From Moraxella catarrhalis (GTDB taxonomy: Bacteria > Pseudomonadota > Gammaproteobacteria > Pseudomonadales > Moraxellaceae): DNA of 64,000 nt. Location of the stretch: positions 104,606 through 168,605 of the forward strand of contig NZ_LXHE01000014.1 in NCBI RefSeq assembly GCF_001656295.1. Direction: 5' to 3'. Of the stretch, positions 46,709-55,508 are shown piece by piece; within the stretch, counting starts at the first letter, position 1; each line of letters begins with the position of its first letter. Made by a program: the position numbers and the translations under genes. The notes beneath the pieces were generated by a model. It was not told the origin of the DNA and did not search any database. It saw only the letters and a list, made by a program, of their open reading frames with translations.

Positions 46709-47737
46709 ATGCACTCAGCACGGCAGTTTGATTATTTGGTTTTTATTGGGCGGTTTCAGCCATTTCACCAAGGTCATCATCATGTCGTGATGCAGGCACT
46801 GGCGCACGCAGATCGGGTGATTGTTTTGATTGGCTCGGCGAACGCACCACGCACCCCAAAAAATCCGTTCACTGCCGATGAGCGGCGCACCATGATTTTA
46901 AATAGTTTTGGCGAAATTGAGCGTGAGCGTATACACTGCGTCCCCATTAACGACGCCACTTATAATGATAATAAATGGCTGATCGGTGTGCAGCGCGCCA
47001 TAACGAGCATGACAGGCGACAGCGCCCAAAAACGCATCGGCATCATCGGGCACACCAAAGACGAAAGCTCATATTATCTGCATCTTTTTCCCCAGTATGA
47101 CAGCTTTGAGGTAGATAATTTTCAAGGGCTGTCCGCCACGCCGATCAGAAAAGCGTATTTTGGTGATGATTTGGATAAAAAGTCCACCGCATTTGAGAGG
47201 CTGACTGCTGCCAGTGGCGAGTTTTTAGATGTGTTTGAGCGCACGGATAGCTATCATTATCTTAAGCAAGAGTATCAGCACATTCAAGCCTATCAAGCAG
47301 CTTGGCAGACAGCACCTTATCCACCCAACTTCATCACCAGCGATGCACTGATTGTGCAATCGGGGCATATTTTGCTTATTGAGCGTGGCGGTGAATATGG
47401 GCAAGGACTGTACGCTTTACCTGGCGGTTTTGTGGATACTAATGAAGATTTTTATCAAGCATGTTTGAGAGAAGTTCAAGAAGAAACAAATCTAGATATC
47501 AGCTTACTCAAAAACAGCCTGATAACAGCGACTTTGTTTGATGAGCCCAAACGCAGCCAAAGAGCTCGTACGGTGACGATGGTGTATTATTTTGAGCTAC
47601 CAAAGCGGCAAACCCTACCTGATATCCAAGCTGGTGATGACGCAAATCGTGCCTTTTGGCTACCTTTATCCAAACTAAATGCGGTACAGATGTTTGAAGA
47701 CCATTATGGTATCATCTGTCAGTTACTTAAAATTTGA
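46709..47737 (+). CDS. nadM: Bifunctional NMN adenylyltransferase / Nudix hydrolase
   Basis: The N-terminal domain is an NadM-type nucleotidyltransferase: GRFQPFHQGHHHVV carries the catalytic HxGH (His20, His23), and FQGLSATPIRKAYF the second motif. It joins NMN and ATP to NAD. The C-terminal half is a Nudix hydrolase with the box GGFVDTNEDFYQACLREVQEETN, matching GX5EX7REUXEEX; such fusions hydrolyse ADP-ribose or related compounds. The 342-residue length suits the fusion. The ATG at 46709 is chosen over a TTG four codons upstream. It can supply the NMNAT step missing from the NadR-like kinase of this window. Confidence 0.92.
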   Translation: MHSARQFDYLVFIGRFQPFHQGHHHVVMQALAHADRVIVLIGSANAPRTPKNPFTADERRTMILNSFGEIERERIHCVPINDATYNDNKWLIGVQRAITSMTGDSAQKRIGIIGHTKDESSYYLHLFPQYDSFEVDNFQGLSATPIRKAYFGDDLDKKSTAFERLTAASGEFLDVFERTDSYHYLKQEYQHIQAYQAAWQTAPYPPNFITSDALIVQSGHILLIERGGEYGQGLYALPGGFVDTNEDFYQACLREVQEETNLDISLLKNSLITATLFDEPKRSQRARTVTMVYYFELPKRQTLPDIQAGDDANRAFWLPLSKLNAVQMFEDHYGIICQLLKI

Positions 47738-47840
47738 CTGCGATAACATGCAAAGTTTAAGATGTGGCTTTTTGCCACATCTTAAACTGATATTAAAAAT
47801 ACCAATAAACCGTGCAATCATACACTTGCAACGAAAATAC

Positions 47841-49184
47841 TTACCCAAACTGGGCAAACAACTCATTTAACGCTTCGCTCATCGTTGGGTGAGTGAAAAT
47901 ATAATCCCTAACCTCTTGATAAGTCAGACCCTGACGAATTGCCAAATCCATAAAGTTAATCAACTCATGGGCATTATCACATAACAACTGCACGCCCAGT
48001 ATTTTATCGGTTTTGGCATCAATCACCGCCTTTAATAGTCCATCGGTTTGCTCTAAGATTTTGGCTTTGGGAATGTTGACCGCCTCTAAAACAGCCGTCT
48101 TAACGGCATGCCCTTGCTCCTTGGCAACTTGCTCGGTCATGCCAACATTGGCAAGCGGTGGATTGGTAAACACCGCATAGGCAAAAGTGCGTCCTTTTGT
48201 GGTATATGTGCCATCACCCAACACTTGACTTTTGACCACCCGATAATCGTCCAAGGAAATATAAGTAAACTGTGGACTGCCTGCCACATCACCCATCGCA
48301 TAGATATGTGGCACGCTGGTTTGTAGCCTATCATTAACGGCAATGTTGCCTTTATCCGTCAATATGACGCCTGCTTTATCAAGGTCTAACCCTTGCGTAT
48401 TTGCCCGACGACCTGTTGCCACCAAAATCGCATCTGCCATCAATTCCCCATCTTCAGTTACAACCATCGCATGATTGTTGGCATCCTTAACCTGCTTAAT
48501 TTGTTGCTTGGTTTTGACAGTGATTTGTTTGTTTGCCATGATGCCCAACAAATTTTGGCGAATGTCAGCATCTTCTTTTGGTAAAAAAGTATCGGCAGTT
48601 TCTAAAATCGTGACCACACTGCCAAACCCAGCAAAGATAAAGGCAAATTCCAACCCAATATATCCCCCACCGATGATGACCAACTGTTTTGGCAATTGGG
48701 TTAACTGCATGATGCTGGTGCTGTCATGGGCAAATTTGCTGTCTTTTAGCCCATCAATGGGTGGTTGCCAATTATATGCCCCTGTATTGATATGAATGTG
48801 GTCAGCGGTGATTTTTAGAGTGTCATCAGCTGTCGTCACCTGCACGGTCTTATCATCAATAAAACTGGCTTCACCTGTGATGACCGTGGCGTTATCTAAT
48901 TCATTGACTTTATCAAAATTGGCTTGATTGAGCTTAGCAATCAGTTGATTTTTACGGGCAATGGCATCGCTTAATGACACATCACGCTCATGTGATAAAA
49001 ATGCCAATTTTTTTGATGGAATACACCCAATATTAATGCAAGTACCCCCATACATATCGGCAGATTTTTCTACCAAGATGACCTCTTTACCTGCTTTAGC
49101 AAGGGTTTGAGCCAAAGTTTTCCCTGCTTTACCAAAACCGATGATGAGATGCTCAGTGTGGCGGATATTGTGAGAATTTGTCAT
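47841..49184 (-). CDS. RclA-like pyridine nucleotide-disulfide oxidoreductase
   Basis: The 447-residue flavoprotein is of the glutathione reductase family. The redox-active disulfide is Cys49 and Cys54 in GGTCINIGCIPSKKL, the FAD-binding LIIGFGKAGKTLA is at the N-terminus, the NAD(P)-binding VIIGGGYIGLEFA in the middle, and the HxxxxE-type dimer motif in IFTHPTMSEALNELF near the end. The sequence around YAMGDVAGSPQFTYISLDDYRVV resembles RclA, a Cu(II)/reactive-chlorine-responsive reductase of E. coli. No rclR-like regulator is adjacent, so the functional assignment is by similarity only. Confidence 0.85.
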   Translation of the reverse strand: MTNSHNIRHTEHLIIGFGKAGKTLAQTLAKAGKEVILVEKSADMYGGTCINIGCIPSKKLAFLSHERDVSLSDAIARKNQLIAKLNQANFDKVNELDNATVITGEASFIDDKTVQVTTADDTLKITADHIHINTGAYNWQPPIDGLKDSKFAHDSTSIMQLTQLPKQLVIIGGGYIGLEFAFIFAGFGSVVTILETADTFLPKEDADIRQNLLGIMANKQITVKTKQQIKQVKDANNHAMVVTEDGELMADAILVATGRRANTQGLDLDKAGVILTDKGNIAVNDRLQTSVPHIYAMGDVAGSPQFTYISLDDYRVVKSQVLGDGTYTTKGRTFAYAVFTNPPLANVGMTEQVAKEQGHAVKTAVLEAVNIPKAKILEQTDGLLKAVIDAKTDKILGVQLLCDNAHELINFMDLAIRQGLTYQEVRDYIFTHPTMSEALNELFAQFG

Positions 49185-49728
49185 AACTTACCCTTAAAAA
49201 AGCCCTAAAAAAATGAAAATAAACCAAAATGGCTGTTAAACCAAACTAACTCAGTTAAATAAACGAACAAGTTAAACAGGCGAGCTGAAATTAAACAACC
49301 TAAAAAACCGAACTTAAGTTAAAACCAAACCTAAGCCAAGACTTTAGATTTTACCCAAATTGAGCATGGTTATCCAGCCAAATAATAATCCAATCACCTT
49401 TTATCAACCAATTATTAAGGTTGTTTCAAGCACTGTTACATAAACAACACAAGCCAATAACGCATCATGCCTGTTTTAAAAATGATTGGTTGTTATAATC
49501 AAGGCGTAAGTGAATTTTTTGTTGTTTTTAAGTGGCTTTTTTAAATGACATAGCTTAGTTTAGCAATGTTGCCTGCTTAAAAGTAGTTGCCTGCTTAAAA
49601 ATACTGCCCACTTAAATCAATCATTTGGCTTAGATTTGGTTAAATTTTAAATTTAAGTTAAGAATTTAAGTTAAGAGCTTCAATAAAAATTTACTTATTT
49701 GTTTATCACACATTAATATGAGGATAAC
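49185..49728. other. AT-rich, repeat-bearing intergenic region
   Basis: About 540 nt between divergent starts contain no credible gene. The half near the oxidoreductase is dominated by degenerate TTAA/AAAC motifs. The half near the reductase contains an 18-bp tandem repeat at 49568-49603 followed by TTAAGTT repeats. The promoters of both genes must lie here, but no consensus pair is clear. Confidence 0.6.
49568..49619. repeat. 18-bp tandem repeat, two and a degenerate third copy
   Basis: GTTGCCTGCTTAAAAGTA (49568-49585) is followed by a near-identical copy (49586-49603) and a degenerate one (49604-49619). It lies about 110-160 nt upstream of the acetoin reductase start. Confidence 0.8.
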
Positions 49729-50529
49729 ATGATGACCACACAAAACAATCAACAAAATAACGGCAAAGTTGCCATCGTAACAGGGTCTGCCGCAGGTTTG
49801 GGCAATGCCATTGCCACTCGTTTGGCAAAAGATGGTTTTAAAGTGGTGTTGCATGACATCAGCGAAGACAATTTAAAAACAGCCAAAGATGAATTTGACA
49901 AAGCAGGCTATGAGAGCATCAGCGTTGTTGGTGATGCCTCTAAAAAAGACGACCAAATCCGCTTGGTCGATGAAGCGGTTAAGGCATTTGGACAGATAGA
50001 TGTGTTTGTCAATAACGCAGGGGTTGAGTCGGTTGAGCCATTTTTGGCAATTGAAGAAAAAGAGATTGACCGTGTGCTTGGGGTGAACATTAAAGGCGTG
50101 ATTTTTGGCACACAAGCGGCGGCTGAGCAGATGAAAAAACAAGACGGCATCGGCAAAATCATCAATGCGTGCAGCATTGCAGGACATGAATCTTATGAGA
50201 TGCTAAGCTTATACAGTGCCACCAAGCATGCGGTGCGTTCGTTCACCCATTCTACCGCCAAAGAGCTTGCCGAGCATAATATCCGTGTCAATGCTTATTG
50301 CCCAGGGGTTGCTGACACGCCGATGTGGGAGCGTATTGATGCTGCTTTTGTTGAGCATAAAGGCTATGAACCAAAACAAGCATGGAAAGAGTTTACCCAA
50401 GGCATCTTGGTTGGTCGCCCACAACAGCCAGAAGATGTTGCCAACTTGGTGTCATTTTTAGCGTCCAAAGATGCCGATTACATCACAGGTCAAACCATAC
50501 TGACCGATGGTGGCATGGTGTTTAGATAA
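49729..50529 (+). CDS. Short-chain dehydrogenase, acetoin/diacetyl reductase-like
   Basis: This classical SDR has 266 residues. The NAD-binding motif [12 protein letters not shown] follows GKVAIV, and [11 protein letters not shown], the catalytic Ser in [10 protein letters not shown], the YSATK active-site Tyr-Lys pair, and the [14 protein letters not shown] segment are present. The last segments resemble (S)-acetoin-forming diacetyl reductases/butanediol dehydrogenases (BudC/ButA). The substrate is an inference. Two ATGs at 49729 and 49732 follow an AGGA site; the second has better spacing. The end of the gene, including the stop codon, is part of a 14-bp tandem triplication. Confidence 0.86.
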   Translation: MMTTQNNQQNNGKVAIVTGSAAGLGNAIATRLAKDGFKVVLHDISEDNLKTAKDEFDKAGYESISVVGDASKKDDQIRLVDEAVKAFGQIDVFVNNAGVESVEPFLAIEEKEIDRVLGVNIKGVIFGTQAAAEQMKKQDGIGKIINACSIAGHESYEMLSLYSATKHAVRSFTHSTAKELAEHNIRVNAYCPGVADTPMWERIDAAFVEHKGYEPKQAWKEFTQGILVGRPQQPEDVANLVSFLASKDADYITGQTILTDGGMVFR

Positions 50530-50556
50530 TGGTATTTAGATAATGGTGTTTAGATA
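50515..50556 (+). repeat. 3 x 14-bp tandem repeat over the gene end
   Basis: ATGGTGTTTAGATA, ATGGTATTTAGATA and ATGGTGTTTAGATA follow each other directly. The first copy covers the last codons of the reductase and most of its stop codon. Confidence 0.9.
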
Positions 50557-50612
50557 ATTGACAATGTGATGACTGACATAATAACATTGGCGACATTGAA
50601 AGCAACATTAAA

Positions 50613-50646
50613 AAAAAAGCATTGGGAGAGTTGCCCAATGCTTTTT
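50613..50646 (+). terminator. Intrinsic terminator after the acetoin reductase
   Basis: AAAAAGCATTGGG pairs with CCCAATGCTTTTT around a 7-nt loop. Confidence 0.88.
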
Positions 50647-50774
50647 GTGGATAATACTTTTTGTGAATCATTCAAAGGTTGTTTTATTAACTAAAATTGC
50701 CCATAAATCATAGACTTACCATGATATGTTGATTTTGAATGGTTTGGTATCATAAAAAATTTAAGGTGTTTTAG

Positions 50775-51071
50775 ATGCCAATAGGTTATGCAGAAGTGGT
50801 TAGAGTCGTTGTATTTGATGTCATTGATACCGATGATGATGGCTTGGTTTATCGGCTTGAGGTGCTTAAATCTGGTCATGGTTTTAAAGGTCAGTTATTT
50901 AGATTAGACACTTTTTCTTTACAATGTTCTTTTGTTGATAGTAAGCCTGACGAAAGTTTTTATATATTAGATACCCACTCTCACTCTGTGGATTTAGATA
51001 ACAAAGTATTTGATGACCCACAAAGTTGCATTGACTTTGTTGCTAACGCCCTAAAAGAAAATTTTTCCTAA
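50775..51071 (+). CDS. Small hypothetical protein (98 aa)
   Basis: I do not recognise this family. The 98-residue acidic product has no membrane segment or signal peptide. It has a beta-strand-like first third (YAEVVRVVVFDVIDTDDDG), aspartate-rich turns, and a His-rich DTHSHSVDLD in the middle. An AAGGTG site lies 5 nt before the ATG, and base composition and codon usage look coding. It stands alone between a terminator and the DUF302 lipoprotein gene. The immunity- or adaptor-like size is not evidence of such a role. Confidence 0.6.
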   Translation: MPIGYAEVVRVVVFDVIDTDDDGLVYRLEVLKSGHGFKGQLFRLDTFSLQCSFVDSKPDESFYILDTHSHSVDLDNKVFDDPQSCIDFVANALKENFS

Positions 51072-51246
51072 AATTAGACGCTTTATTCGCTTGATAAGCG
51101 TTAATATATCGTAAATCCAAAATAAAGTTAAGATAAGGCAGGCGAGTGAATTTGTATCAATAATACTTTGAGTTAGTATGATGCTGTATTCGTTTTATTT
51201 TGGGCAGACAATAGGTCGTATATGATTAAAAATGGAGACATGATTT

Positions 51247-51807
51247 ATGACAGTACACTCAGTGAAACACTCAGTTAAAAAAACCAAGCGGTTTGCTTTG
51301 CCCATGGTGATGTCGTTGACTGCCATGATGGCATTGACCGCTTGTGGCAGCCATCTGGCATCGCAACCCAGCTCTGCTAAAACCATGCCCACCCAAACCA
51401 TGGAGCATCACGCCATGAACACAACACACACCACCAAAACCATCGCCAGCCGTTATGATTTTAATGACACCGTCAGTCGCTTGCAGTCTGCTTTTAAAGA
51501 TAAAAACATGACCATCTTTGCCACCATTGACCACCAGCACGCTGCCCAACAAGTGGATTTGGACATGCAGCCTGCCAAAGTCATCGTTTTTGGCACACCA
51601 AAAGCAGGCACGCCATTGATGAAAAAAGACCCTCATTTTGCGTTAAAATTACCCCTTAAAGTGCTGGTTACCGAAACAGATGGTCAGGTTTGGGTCAGCT
51701 TTGAAGACACGCACGCACTGATAGCAGGCAGTCAGATTGACTTTGATGATGTCAAAGACACGCTTGCCAATGCTGAAAAATTGATTGAAAAAACCGTAAC
51801 CCAATAG
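51247..51807 (+). CDS. DUF302 domain lipoprotein
   Basis: The 186-residue protein starts with a long basic n-region and a lipoprotein signal (MSLTAMMALTACGS), so it should be acylated at Cys33 and sit in the envelope. A Thr/His-rich linker is followed by a DUF302 domain: VSRLQSAFKDKNMTIFATIDHQHAA, AKVIVFGTPKAGTPLM, LPLKVLVTETDGQVWVSFED. DUF302 proteins often occur with sulfur or redox enzymes but have no proven activity. The next gene encodes a rhodanese lipoprotein, which fits such a setting. The start at 51247 is the first ATG of the frame. Confidence 0.85.
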   Translation: MTVHSVKHSVKKTKRFALPMVMSLTAMMALTACGSHLASQPSSAKTMPTQTMEHHAMNTTHTTKTIASRYDFNDTVSRLQSAFKDKNMTIFATIDHQHAAQQVDLDMQPAKVIVFGTPKAGTPLMKKDPHFALKLPLKVLVTETDGQVWVSFEDTHALIAGSQIDFDDVKDTLANAEKLIEKTVTQ

Positions 51808-51812
51808 TGATA

Positions 51813-51875
51813 TTTTAATAACTTTTAGTTTTAATAACTTTTAGTTTTAATAGCTTTTAATTTTAATAACTTCAC
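51813..51875 (+). repeat. 16-bp tandem repeat, about four copies
   Basis: TTTTAATAACTTTTAG occurs exactly twice (51813-51844), then twice more with one to three changes (51845-51875). It fills almost the whole gap between the DUF302 and rhodanese genes. Confidence 0.9.
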
Positions 51876-51900
51876 AATCAATCCATTCCATCAGGAGACG

Positions 51901-52281
51901 ATGATGAAACACGCCGTTTTATTGGCATTATCCGTGGCAACTTTTGGCTTAAGTGCCTGCTCATTCAATGCCACCGCTCAAAATCCAACCACAACAACCG
52001 CCATCAGCCAGCCCCCTGCCAAAGCCTTGGGTGTGTGGATTGATGTTCGTAGTGCTGAAGAGTATGCCAATGGGCATTTACAAGGGGCATTAAACATCAC
52101 GCCCGACCAAATCGCAAGCCGTATTGAAGCCATTGAGCCGAATAAAAACGCCCCCATCAATTTGTACTGTCGTTCTGGTCGCCGTGCTGAGGTGGCTCGC
52201 AAGACACTCTTAGAAATGGGCTATACCAATGTGGTTAACCATGGCGGTTATCAAGACTTGTATGAGAAAGGTTATCGTTGA
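51901..52281 (+). CDS. Rhodanese-like lipoprotein (PspE-like)
   Basis: A signal ending in FGLSAC predicts a lipoprotein, placing a single rhodanese domain in the periplasm. Domain motifs are WIDVRSAEEYANGHLQGALNI and the active-site loop YCRSGRRAEVA with the persulfide-forming Cys, followed by MGYTNVVNHGGYQDL. The 126-residue length suits one domain. Periplasmic rhodaneses transfer sulfane sulfur, for example in thiosulfate or cyanide handling; the actual acceptor is unknown. Two adjacent ATGs (51901, 51904) follow an AGGAG site. It probably forms a unit with the DUF302 gene upstream. Confidence 0.88.
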   Translation: MMKHAVLLALSVATFGLSACSFNATAQNPTTTTAISQPPAKALGVWIDVRSAEEYANGHLQGALNITPDQIASRIEAIEPNKNAPINLYCRSGRRAEVARKTLLEMGYTNVVNHGGYQDLYEKGYR

Positions 52282-52393
52282 TGGTTGGCAGATGCCAATA
52301 AGACGGTAAGAGCAGCCATAAGCTTATAAAATTAGCGTGCCAGTTATTTTTTGGTGATAGTGATTTTAAAATCTAATGTATTAAAAAACAACT

Positions 52394-53413
52394 TTAAAAA
52401 ATAACTTCGGCACGCCCAAAGATGGATGCGTGATGACTGCGAGCGTCGTGTTTACTGTTGTAGTAACTCACATCAGTTTGTAAGAATAGCCATGGTCGCC
52501 ATACAGGTTGGCGATAGCCTGCATAAGGTCCGTAAGTATTTAGGTATACTTTTTTATCTTGGATATTACCGCCCACATATAAACCATAATTTAGCTCTGA
52601 TTGGCCATGTTTGACAGGCATAACATGACGCTGAAATAAACTGCTGTGCCAATAAAGATTTTCCTCTCCTTTGTGGGTATAATGCAGCTGGCTACGACTG
52701 ACCAAATCACTATGCTCAGATTGTGGCTGAGTGAACTCAAGCGTTGAAACAGCGGTATGTTCTGTATGTGAGCCATAACGATACATTTGCTCAAAACGCA
52801 TCGTAATATCATGCGACATTTCCCATTTTTTTTCGGCTTTGGCACGGATATAGACATCATTTGACCTGACGCCCAAATCTATATCAATATCTTTATTACG
52901 ACGAAATTTAGACCATCTGAGTGCCAAAGAAGAGTTATTCTCTCGTGTTTCACGGCGATCGTATCGGCGATCATTAGCATTTGGCATAACTGTACGATCA
53001 TCACTCAATGCACCATCACGGGTTTCATAATCCAATGAATCATCACCAAAAACCAAACTAAGGCGATTTTCAAGGGTTGGCAGCTTGATTCGACCTCGCA
53101 CGCGCGGCTTGATTTTGGTGCCATCATACTCATTCCAGGTCGTATCTACCATCACGCGTAAACTGGCTCTGGCAGATTGTTTTGATCTTTTTTCACCAAA
53201 CCAACCATCAATATTATCCGCACTGTCTTGAAGCCAGTCTTTGAAGTTCTGATGATTTTCATCAACCCACCCTGCCTGGTCTTGATCAGGAGTCTGATCC
53301 TCCGTTTCGGTCTGCAGCGGAGTGTCATTGGCTTGAGTATTTGACTCATTTGCCAAGGCGATCGGCGCCGCGCTCATCATCAGCGCGTAAATCATAACAT
53401 ATTTAAATCGCAT
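52394..53413 (-). CDS. Predicted outer-membrane beta-barrel protein, unknown family
   Basis: A signal peptide (MMSAAPIALA, cleavage before NES) is followed by an acidic, Gln/Asp/Thr-rich linker of about 35 residues. The rest is about 270 residues rich in alternating polar/aromatic strands and ending in the C-terminal phenylalanine (AEVIF) used by the Bam complex. I do not recognise a named family. The abundance of charged strand residues suggests a 10- to 14-stranded barrel. The ATG at 53413 has a GGGG site; in-frame starts 8 and 22 codons upstream would spoil the signal. It lies 47 nt downstream of the LeuE-like gene and may be cotranscribed. Confidence 0.72.
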   Translation of the reverse strand: MRFKYVMIYALMMSAAPIALANESNTQANDTPLQTETEDQTPDQDQAGWVDENHQNFKDWLQDSADNIDGWFGEKRSKQSARASLRVMVDTTWNEYDGTKIKPRVRGRIKLPTLENRLSLVFGDDSLDYETRDGALSDDRTVMPNANDRRYDRRETRENNSSLALRWSKFRRNKDIDIDLGVRSNDVYIRAKAEKKWEMSHDITMRFEQMYRYGSHTEHTAVSTLEFTQPQSEHSDLVSRSQLHYTHKGEENLYWHSSLFQRHVMPVKHGQSELNYGLYVGGNIQDKKVYLNTYGPYAGYRQPVWRPWLFLQTDVSYYNSKHDARSHHASIFGRAEVIF

Positions 53414-53460
53414 CAAAACCCCTACATTCTCATCCATCAGCCGCCAATTGATTGGCAAAG

Positions 53461-54111
53461 TTACAACTGACTTGTCCACATATTCACCCCAAACCCAATA
53501 AATAACATCGCAGCACTAAACATCGCAAGGCTACTCAAGACGGGGCGTTTTGAAAATTTTTCAGCCAACGCCTTGCCAGCATACACCAATAAAGTCAAAT
53601 AGCTAACACTTACCATCTGTAAAATCACCGCCAACACCAAAAAGCTTAGCCATGGTTTATCATAATTTGGGTCAACAAATTGTACAAAAAACGACAGAAA
53701 AAATAAAATCGCTTTAGGGTTGGTTACGCTAAGACTGAGCGAACGATAAAAATAATTTTGTTTTTTTGGTGGCTTGATTGATAACTTTGACCTCATGATA
53801 GCTTGGCGATTTTTAAAGGTATGGTAAGCTCCGATAATCAAGCGAGTACCGATATAAGCCAAATAAGTACCACCAATCAGTTTGATGACATCAAAAACTT
53901 GTGGATATTGCTTCAGCATGGCACCCACACCAAAAACTGTTGCCATAATCAGTATGAGATCGCCAAGTAAAACGCCTGCGATTGCTCGCAAACCTGCTGT
54001 ATGGCCATGCGATGCCGACACTGATAGGCAATACAAACTGTTCGGACCCGGCAAAATGATGACCACAACCACCGCCAAAAAATAAGTCAATAAATTGATT
54101 GTACCGAACAT
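53461..54111 (-). CDS. LysE/RhtB family exporter, LeuE-like
   Basis: This inner-membrane amino-acid exporter has 216 residues and about six transmembrane helices. The family motif VVIILPGPNSLYCLSVSASHG is at the N-terminus, and LSLSVTNPKAILFFLSFFVQFVDP in the middle is very close to that of LeuE (leucine efflux). Substrate specificity is inferred. A hairpin terminator separates it from the fkpA-like gene upstream. Confidence 0.86.
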   Translation of the reverse strand: MFGTINLLTYFLAVVVVIILPGPNSLYCLSVSASHGHTAGLRAIAGVLLGDLILIMATVFGVGAMLKQYPQVFDVIKLIGGTYLAYIGTRLIIGAYHTFKNRQAIMRSKLSIKPPKKQNYFYRSLSLSVTNPKAILFFLSFFVQFVDPNYDKPWLSFLVLAVILQMVSVSYLTLLVYAGKALAEKFSKRPVLSSLAMFSAAMLFIGFGVNMWTSQL

Positions 54112-54203
54112 TACTCATCCGTATTAACAGCTTATCAAAATTTGCCCACTATAGCGAATTTATTTTTTACTTGCAATTATTTCGTAAATTTTAGTCATAA
54201 AAA

Positions 54204-54231
54204 TACCCCAAAAATTATCTAACTTTTGGGG
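54204..54231 (-). terminator. Intrinsic terminator after the FKBP lipoprotein
   Basis: On the minus strand CCCCAAAA and TTTTGGGG pair and are followed by TATTTTTAT, between the FKBP gene and the LeuE-like gene. Confidence 0.78.
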
Positions 54232-54280
54232 CGATTGCAATTTTTTGCAATTTTTGAGTCAATGCCAATACGACTAAAGG

Positions 54281-55090
54281 CTATCGTTGACCTTGCGATT
54301 CTTGAATGGCTTGCATTTGAGCATCAATGATTGCCTGCTGTTCGGCAGCTATGGCTTTTTCATCAGAAACTTTTTTTAGGTCAATCACAAAGACCAAAAC
54401 GCTGTTTGGACCAATGCCAGCATTGTGCATACCGTGTTCACCGTATGCCATTTGGCTTGGAACATACAGCTCATATTTGCCACCTTCTTTCATCAGTTGC
54501 AAGCCTTCAGACCAGCCTTCAATGACCTGACTTAGCATGAATGGTACGGCCTCACCTTCAGATGAATCAAACACCGTACCATCAATCAATCTGCCTTCAT
54601 AAGCTGCATAAACACCATCTTTGGCCGTGGGAGATTTACCCGTACCCTCAGTAATGACTTTATATTGAAGACCTGATGGTGTTGTCTTTACGCCATCTTT
54701 TTTAGCGTTTTCAGCCAAAAACTTTTCACCGTCAGCCTTATTGGTAACGGCAGCTTGTTGTTGTTTTTGAATAGCTTCTTCGGTTTTACGCTTTTCATAT
54801 GCTTGACCCAATGTTTGAATCTGCTTTTTGGTTAACGCACTCTCAACACCCGCATAGCCATCTTTAAACGCTTTGATATAAATATCAATGTCTAAATTTT
54901 CTTCAATTTTTTTCATAGACTCGCCTGCGTCATAGCCAAACACATAGCTGACTTGTTCAATCTCTGTGCTTTTATCGCTAACGACGGTTGACTTTTCGCC
55001 TGCTTTAGGCAGCGAAGCTGAAGTGTCTTTTTGACAGCCTACCAAAATCAATGTTGCTGCCATGGTGGCAACCAATGCATGTTTTTTCAT
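54281..55090 (-). CDS. FKBP-type peptidyl-prolyl isomerase lipoprotein (FkpA/Mip type)
   Basis: This 269-residue envelope foldase starts with a lipoprotein signal (ATLILVGC). An N-terminal helical dimerisation domain (about 45-125, with VSYVFGYDAGESMKK) follows. The FKBP domain (about 140-245) has SGLQYKVITEG, YEGRLIDGTVFDSS, VIEGWSEGLQLMKEGGKYELYVPSQMAYGEHG and NSVLVFVIDL. A Gln-rich helix ends the protein. FkpA/Mip proteins catalyse proline isomerisation and act as chaperones in the periplasm. A tandem 17-18-bp repeat lies just upstream of the start. Confidence 0.91.
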   Translation of the reverse strand: MKKHALVATMAATLILVGCQKDTSASLPKAGEKSTVVSDKSTEIEQVSYVFGYDAGESMKKIEENLDIDIYIKAFKDGYAGVESALTKKQIQTLGQAYEKRKTEEAIQKQQQAAVTNKADGEKFLAENAKKDGVKTTPSGLQYKVITEGTGKSPTAKDGVYAAYEGRLIDGTVFDSSEGEAVPFMLSQVIEGWSEGLQLMKEGGKYELYVPSQMAYGEHGMHNAGIGPNSVLVFVIDLKKVSDEKAIAAEQQAIIDAQMQAIQESQGQR

Positions 55091-55112
55091 AAATGGTCTC
55101 TGTATGATTTCT

Positions 55113-55147
55113 ATGTAATATAAAAAGTGATGTAATATAAAAAAGTG
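55113..55147. repeat. 17/18-bp tandem duplication upstream of the FKBP gene
   Basis: ATGTAATATAAAAAGTG is directly repeated with one extra A in the second copy. It lies 23-57 nt upstream of the start, where the promoter or leader should be. The remaining stretch up to the ettA terminator shows nothing recognisable. Confidence 0.85.
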
Positions 55148-55424
55148 TGGTATGAATAAAGTTGGCTAATCATACCAAAAATTACCATCGTTTACCATGC
55201 CTTAAGTAAGGTTTTTGAAGCAGATTTGATAAAAATCTTGTATCGTTCTTGTGAATATTCTTACTTATGGCTTCTGATAAAACACGCCCACAACCATTTA
55301 ATCTCTTGGGCTAAGCGGTATCATTTCAAAAAAAGATTTTTTCCTATCTTGCCCAATTTATCCATCTGTGCAAATTTTTAATGACAGTATTGCTTTTGGG
55401 TATTAAGACAGTCATCATAGTAAC

Positions 55425-55459
55425 AAAAAACCTGCCTAAGACTTTAGACAGGTTTTTTG
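55425..55459. terminator. Intrinsic terminator after ettA
   Basis: AAAAAACCTGCCTAA pairs with a nearly perfect complement ending TTTTTT, about 50 nt past the ettA stop. Confidence 0.82.
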
Positions 55460-55508
55460 TTAGGGCTACGACAAAGTAACTTTAAATCACCTATATAGTC
55501 ATCAAGCC

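Noticed and set aside
51813..51875. CRISPR array
   Set aside because: The copies are directly adjacent without spacers and only 16 bp long; no cas genes are present.
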